Assembly: GCA_938039975.1 (NCBI GenBank)
Contig: CALHTM010000017.1
Location: 84,032-148,031 of the forward strand
Origin: an uncultured Candidatus Saccharibacteria bacterium
Lineage (GTDB): Bacteria; Patescibacteriota; Saccharimonadia; Saccharimonadales; Saccharimonadaceae
DNA: 64,000 bases
Direction: 5' to 3'
Shown here: positions 60,320-64,000 of the stretch, piece after piece
Numbering within the stretch: position 1 is the first letter of the stretch
How the letters are laid out: each line of letters begins with the position of its first letter
Notes under the pieces: model-generated
What the model was told of the DNA's origin: nothing
Databases searched by the model: none
Seen by the model: the letters and a program-made list of their open reading frames with translations, nothing else
Translations under genes and position numbers: made by a program

Positions 60320-61069
60320 CTAGTAATCAATTCCAGCAGATTTCATTGCTGGCTGGATAACAAACTTTTCAAAATTATCAGCATTAGCCCAAACATAACT
60401 AGCATTAGTATCGGTGTTTGTGCCGCTAACTAGCTTACCGTTAAGGACTTTTTGGCTGCCGACATCTTTGCCGTTAATGTACATAGCCGGTGTGCCGCTA
60501 ACGTTGTCCTTTTTGCCAAGCGCCATGTCGTAATCAATTTTTTTACGGATATTTGGATTTTCGAGATCAGCCTTGAATTTTTCTACATTCAAGCCTTTGA
60601 TGTCGGAGGCTAACTTCACAAAGTTTTCGGTACGAGTTGACCCAGATAGCTCTACCCAGCTAGCTCGATTTTCGAAAAGCGAGTTGTGCATTTCCCAGTA
60701 CTTACCTTGTAGTCCAGCTGATTCGGCAGCAGCCGCCGCGGCCAGCGCGTTCGGGTGAGCGCTAGTTAGCGGATAATTGCGGAAGATAAACCCGATCTTG
60801 TCTTTGTACTTTTCAATGACTTTTTTGGTGACTGGGTAAGATGAATTGCAGCCTGGACATTGAAAATCGGCATATTCAACTAATAGTACTTTGCTGTTGG
60901 CATTGCCATAAACATGCTCGCTAATATTGCCACTTTCGCTCGATGCTGGCTGCGCCTTCGTAGTATCGACGCTTGAAACATCAATTTGATTGCGCTGCTG
61001 TAAAAAAATCAAGCCGCCAATCAATCCTACGCACATCGCCGCAAAAATAATCCATGCCTTTTTGGTCAT
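60320..61069 (-). CDS. DsbA-family membrane-anchored thiol oxidoreductase (CPGC)
   Basis: The 249-aa protein has an N-terminal membrane anchor (about 5-23) and a DsbA-type thioredoxin fold with CPGC at 71-74 (VEYADFQCPGCNSSYPV). The cis-proline follows in VSGTPAMYI. It would form disulfides in exported proteins. The ribosome-binding site GGAGGAAAT is strong. It is the third thioredoxin-fold gene in the window and lies away from the other redox cluster. Confidence 0.92.
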   Translation of the reverse strand: MTKKAWIIFAAMCVGLIGGLIFLQQRNQIDVSSVDTTKAQPASSESGNISEHVYGNANSKVLLVEYADFQCPGCNSSYPVTKKVIEKYKDKIGFIFRNYPLTSAHPNALAAAAAAESAGLQGKYWEMHNSLFENRASWVELSGSTRTENFVKLASDIKGLNVEKFKADLENPNIRKKIDYDMALGKKDNVSGTPAMYINGKDVGSQKVLNGKLVSGTNTDTNASYVWANADNFEKFVIQPAMKSAGIDY

Positions 61070-61136
61070 ATTTCCTCCGCTTATTACTAGAGGATATTAT
61101 ACTGCTTATGAGCTCGCCAATCAAGCGGGCTTGCGG

Positions 61137-61142
61137 TACAAT
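61137..61142 (+). promoter_or_regulatory. -10 of the CBS/TlyC-like gene
   Basis: TACAAT ends 6 nt before the ATG at 61149. Confidence 0.5.
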
Positions 61143-61148
61143 ATATGT

Positions 61149-62168
61149 ATGCGGTTATTCTTAGCGATTTTGTTTGTGATGATTACTTTAGCGTTGATAG
61201 CGGTGACGTCAATTTCGCCGCGCCGAACAAAGCTGTCAATGTACGAGTTAGAACGCCGCCGTCGTAAGGGCGACACCGCAGCGGCTGACGAATTACGGCG
61301 AATACTACTGCTTGATGATATTGTATCGCTGCGTAAGGCAACCGAAGCTCTACTACTGGTTTTGGCGGTATTGTCGGCGGTATCGGCGTTTGGTTTTTTT
61401 ATCGGCGTGGCCATTAGCGTGATGACGTCTTTAGTCTATAGTAGAATTGCCCATTTTGACTGGTTGGTGCAGATGATTGATGGATATTATCGGCGGATAG
61501 AGCCGAGATTGCTGACTTTCGTCGAGCGGCATCCGCGCTTGGGGCAAGTTTTGCGCAGTGTTAACGTGCAGAATGAGCCGAATATTCTTAGCTCGCGGGA
61601 AGAACTTGAGTATTTGATACGCGAATCATCGGGAATATTGTCGCTTGAAGAGAAAAAATTAATCAATAATGCCCTGCATTTTCATGAAAAAACCGTCGAA
61701 GAGGTAATGACGCCGCGCGGCGTAATGAATACAGTAGCTAAGGAAGACGTGATTGGGCCGTTGTTGCTTGATGAACTGCATAAGACTGGCCATAGCCGCT
61801 TCCCGGTGACTGACGGTGATATTGACCACATTGTTGGTATTCTGCATATTCGTAGCTTATTGACGCTTGATAACGGTAAAAAAACTAGCCGTGTTGAAAC
61901 GGCGATGGACAAGAAGATTTACTTTATCAACCAAAACCAGAAGCTGGAGCGCGCTTTGTCGGCCTTTATCAAGACGCGGCATCATATGTTTATTGTTGTT
62001 AATGATTATCGCGAGACAGCGGGCATTTTAACGCTCGAGGATGCACTAGAGGCGTTGCTCGGCCGTAAAATCCTTGATGAATTTGATGTAGTTGACGATT
62101 TGCGCGTGCTAGCGGCGCGTAATCCGAACAAAAACAATAAGAGTCCATCGGCTACTGACGTCAAATAA
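61149..62168 (+). CDS. CBS-domain protein of the HlyC/CorC (TlyC-like) family
   Basis: The 339-aa protein has an N-terminal membrane helix (about 2-22), a second hydrophobic region (about 75-105) and two CBS domains. The start of the pair is VEEVMTPRGVMNTV, with HSRFPVTDGDIDHIVGILHIRSLL and TRHHMFIVVNDYRETAGILTLEDALEALLGRKILDEFD. Family members are linked to Mg2+ or Co2+ efflux and magnesium balance. No C-terminal CorC_HlyC domain is present. The ATG at 61149 is chosen because TACAAT ends 6 nt before it. Confidence 0.85.
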   Translation: MRLFLAILFVMITLALIAVTSISPRRTKLSMYELERRRRKGDTAAADELRRILLLDDIVSLRKATEALLLVLAVLSAVSAFGFFIGVAISVMTSLVYSRIAHFDWLVQMIDGYYRRIEPRLLTFVERHPRLGQVLRSVNVQNEPNILSSREELEYLIRESSGILSLEEKKLINNALHFHEKTVEEVMTPRGVMNTVAKEDVIGPLLLDELHKTGHSRFPVTDGDIDHIVGILHIRSLLTLDNGKKTSRVETAMDKKIYFINQNQKLERALSAFIKTRHHMFIVVNDYRETAGILTLEDALEALLGRKILDEFDVVDDLRVLAARNPNKNNKSPSATDVK

Positions 62169-62178
62169 GTCAGTAATT

Positions 62179-62205
62179 TTAGCACTCTTGCACTTCGAGT
62201 GCTAA
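62179..62205. promoter_or_regulatory. CIRCE operator (HrcA site) at dnaJ
   Basis: TTAGCACTC-N9-GAGTGCTAA is a perfect CIRCE element. A TATACT -10 (62211-62216) follows it, so HrcA would sit over the -35 region. dnaJ is thus co-regulated with groESL. Confidence 0.93.
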
Positions 62206-62224
62206 CGCGCTATACTATAGCAAT

Positions 62225-63340
62225 ATGGCAAAGCGCGACTATTATGAAGTACTAGGTATCAGCAAAAACGCCTCTGAAGACGAAGTCAAGAAAGCTTTTC
62301 GTAAGCTGGCTGTCAAGTATCACCCCGACAAGGAAGGTGGCAGCGAAGAGAAATTCAAAGAGATTAACGAAGCTTACGAAGTTCTCAAAGACAAGCAAAA
62401 ACGCCAACGTTACGACCAGTTTGGTCATGCTGGCGTAGGCGGTTCTGGCGGCGGTGCTGGTTACAGCGGTAATCCTTTTGAAGGTTTTGGCGGTTTCGGC
62501 CAAGGTCAAAATATTAATTTCGATTTTGGCGAAGGCTTGGGTGATATTTTCAGTCAGTTTTTTGGCGGGCCGTCCGGGCAATCGCGCCGCAATAGCCGGC
62601 CGCGTGGGCGCGACGTTGAAACGCGTGTTACTTTGACTTTCGAAGAAGCAGTGTTTGGTAAAGATGTCGAGATTGCGTTAATGATTAACGATGAATGCGA
62701 GCATTGCCACGGTACGACCGTCGAGCCGGGTTTCGAGATGAAAACTTGTCCAGATTGCCAAGGGGCTGGCCAGCGTGTCCGCACAATGAACACTATGTTT
62801 GGCCCGATCCAACAAGCGGTAGTTTGCGAAACCTGTAAAGGCCGCGGTAAAATACCCGAGAAAGAATGTACAGTTTGTCATGGCTCTGGCGTGCAACGCC
62901 GCGAGCAGAAAATCACTGTCAAAATTCCAGCAGGCATTGATGACGGTTCGACGATTCGTTTGCGCGAGCGCGGTGAAGCTATTGCCGACGGCGACCGTGG
63001 TGATTTATACATCAATATTCGCGTTAAAGCGCATAAGAAATTTACCCGCGAGGGCGATTTGATTCTTAGCCAAGAACATATCGGTATGGTTGATGCGGCA
63101 CTTGGTACTGAAATTGACGTTGAGACAGTCGACGGCATAATTACCATGAAGGTACCGGCCGGTACGCAGTCGGGTACTGATTTTAAATTGTCTGGCCATG
63201 GCGTCCCGTACCCGCGCAGCGAACGGCGCGGCGCCCATATCGTTAGCATTATTGTCGATACACCGACTAAGCTATCTAAAAAGCAGCGTGAACTGTTAGA
63301 GCAATTCGAAGCCTCTAAAAAACGCGGTATTTTCTCGTGA
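62225..63340 (+). CDS. dnaJ: Chaperone DnaJ
   Basis: The 371-aa protein is a complete type I DnaJ. It has a J domain with HPD (residues 33-35 in YHPDKEGG), a Gly/Phe region (70-115), four CxxCxGxG zinc motifs ([24 protein letters not shown] and CTVCHGSG) and the two beta-barrel substrate domains. The first zinc motif is CEHCHGTT, a mild variant. It stimulates DnaK and hands over unfolded proteins. DnaK and GrpE are not in this window. The ATG at 62225 lies 8 nt after the -10. Confidence 0.97.
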   Translation: MAKRDYYEVLGISKNASEDEVKKAFRKLAVKYHPDKEGGSEEKFKEINEAYEVLKDKQKRQRYDQFGHAGVGGSGGGAGYSGNPFEGFGGFGQGQNINFDFGEGLGDIFSQFFGGPSGQSRRNSRPRGRDVETRVTLTFEEAVFGKDVEIALMINDECEHCHGTTVEPGFEMKTCPDCQGAGQRVRTMNTMFGPIQQAVVCETCKGRGKIPEKECTVCHGSGVQRREQKITVKIPAGIDDGSTIRLRERGEAIADGDRGDLYINIRVKAHKKFTREGDLILSQEHIGMVDAALGTEIDVETVDGIITMKVPAGTQSGTDFKLSGHGVPYPRSERRGAHIVSIIVDTPTKLSKKQRELLEQFEASKKRGIFS

Positions 63341-63381
63341 GACACGGGCTTTTAACTTGTCATCGTACATAGACGACATGA

Positions 63382-63387
63382 TAAAAT
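63382..63387 (+). promoter_or_regulatory. -10 of the last membrane gene
   Basis: TG-A-TAAAAT ends 6 nt before the ATG at 63394. Confidence 0.55.
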
Positions 63388-63393
63388 AAAAGC

Positions 63394-63882
63394 ATGACTT
63401 TTACTATCGTTCTAGCAATAGTCTTTGGTGTGTTGTTTTTGTTGGCATATATGACGCGCCGGCGATTCGGCGTATTGACGCTTGCTTTAGCGGCTGGCTC
63501 TATTCTATCTGACCTGTGGAGTAGTCAAGCAACCCCGTATGTCGCAAATCTTGGTATTGTCATTATCAGTCCGCCGTTAGTAGATGTGGTGGCGGTGATA
63601 TTAACTCTAGCGCCTTCACTGATATTACTATTCAGCGGGCCGGCGGCTAGTAATAAATTTCAGCGAATAGGCGGGTCAGTGATATTTGCAGTGTTAGCTG
63701 TGGTATTAATGTTTGAGCCGCTAGAAAATGCGCTAGTGGTTGATGAGTTCGGCAAGCAAATCGTCAGCCGTATTAATGCGTCTTATGCCATTATCGTGAC
63801 GGTGTGCCTGGTGCTGTCGATAATTGATGTGTTGCAAACTCATGTACGGCGCAACGAATCGAAAAAGAAGAGCAAAGAATAA
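63394..63882 (+). CDS. Four-helix membrane protein of unknown function
   Basis: The 162-aa product has about four membrane helices (2-18, 45-75, 90-108 and 128-148) and a basic C-terminal tail (RRNESKKKSK). It has some resemblance in layout to CvpA-type proteins, without a convincing motif. Its start is fixed by the -10 hexamer 6 nt upstream. It converges on the tRNA gene and a shared terminator separates them. Confidence 0.72.
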   Translation: MTFTIVLAIVFGVLFLLAYMTRRRFGVLTLALAAGSILSDLWSSQATPYVANLGIVIISPPLVDVVAVILTLAPSLILLFSGPAASNKFQRIGGSVIFAVLAVVLMFEPLENALVVDEFGKQIVSRINASYAIIVTVCLVLSIIDVLQTHVRRNESKKKSKE

Positions 63883-63897
63883 AGACGGTTAAAAAAT

Positions 63898-63930
63898 AAA
63901 AGACCTTCACACTGAAAAGGTCTTCTTATT
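63898..63930. terminator. Bidirectional terminator between the membrane gene and tRNA-Lys
   Basis: AAGACCTT (63900-63907) and AAGGTCTT (63917-63924) form a stem with a 9-nt loop. On the minus strand it is followed by TTTTATTTTTT, ideal for ending the tRNA transcript. On the plus strand CTTATT follows. Confidence 0.82.
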
Positions 63931-63937
63931 CTTGAAA

Positions 63938-64000
63938 TGGAGGGCCCAGTGAGGCTTGAACTCACGACACCCTGCTTAAAAGGCAGGTGCTCTAACCAGC
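63938..64000 (-). tRNA. tRNA-Lys (UUU), 5' end outside window
   Basis: Read on the minus strand, the anticodon arm is CCTGC-CTTTTAA-GCAGG with anticodon TTT. The T arm is GTGAG-TTCAAGC-CTCAC, and the gene ends in an encoded CCA. The first part of the acceptor stem lies beyond the right edge. Confidence 0.93.

Overview
The window most resembles a host-associated Saccharibacterium (TM7, Nanosynbacter-like). This is an inference from gene content and style, not from a marker gene. The genes are densely packed, with many ATGA or TAATG overlaps. Transport, cell-envelope, thiol-redox and defence genes dominate, and there is almost no biosynthesis. An arginine deiminase operon is present, and the cell surface looks monoderm (CHAP and NodB-type wall enzymes, VanZ). 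TGA is used as a normal stop codon, which argues against Absconditabacteria or Gracilibacteria.

Layout. 1-8.1 kb is a defence-like region: the 3' part of an SF1 helicase, an unknown gene, a LexA/S24-type repressor, an HsdR without visible HsdM or HsdS, and a membrane/coiled-coil protein overlapping a HEPN protein. 8.1-14.4 kb holds a YggU-like protein, a peptidoglycan deacetylase, four 22-bp tandem repeats, CorA, a CHAP hydrolase, a NUDIX hydrolase and an ABC-2 exporter. 14.4-17.3 kb is a scarred segment: two related cassettes (small membrane protein plus structured RNA-like ends) flank an IS481-like element, a frameshifted rpiB and a transketolase fragment. 17.4-20.2 kb is a thiol-redox cluster. 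20.3-22.9 kb is a complete DpnII-type (GATC) restriction-modification system. 22.9-28.8 kb carries a PadR-controlled ABC/FtsX transporter and a polar amino acid ABC importer. 28.8-32.1 kb includes a truncated HlyB-like peptidase domain and a frameshifted RTX-type lipase.

32.1-37.8 kb is the arginine operon: a fused arginine deiminase-ornithine carbamoyltransferase, an ArcD-like antiporter, a DDAH-family hydrolase and carbamate kinase. Together they would turn arginine into ornithine, ammonia, CO2 and ATP. groES-groEL with a CIRCE site follows, then a heterodimeric ABC exporter (40-43.8 kb), an AAA+ ATPase/S8 protease pair (43.9-47.2 kb), UbiB-like and SMUG2-like proteins, a second PadR/ABC/PspC module (51.7-55.4 kb), a GT2-GT39 fusion whose reading frame is interrupted by a TGA, a two-component system, a DsbA-like protein, a CBS/TlyC-like protein, dnaJ with a perfect CIRCE site, and a partial tRNA-Lys at the right edge.

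A recurring signal runs through the window. At 13 genes or small ORFs a TATAAT-like hexamer, often preceded by TGn, ends exactly 6 nt before the start codon. Transcription would then begin at or next to the initiation codon, so leaderless mRNAs look common. The signal fixes several start codons, exposes two small ORFs (6491-6583 and 48427-48579) and confirms that rpiB is frameshifted.
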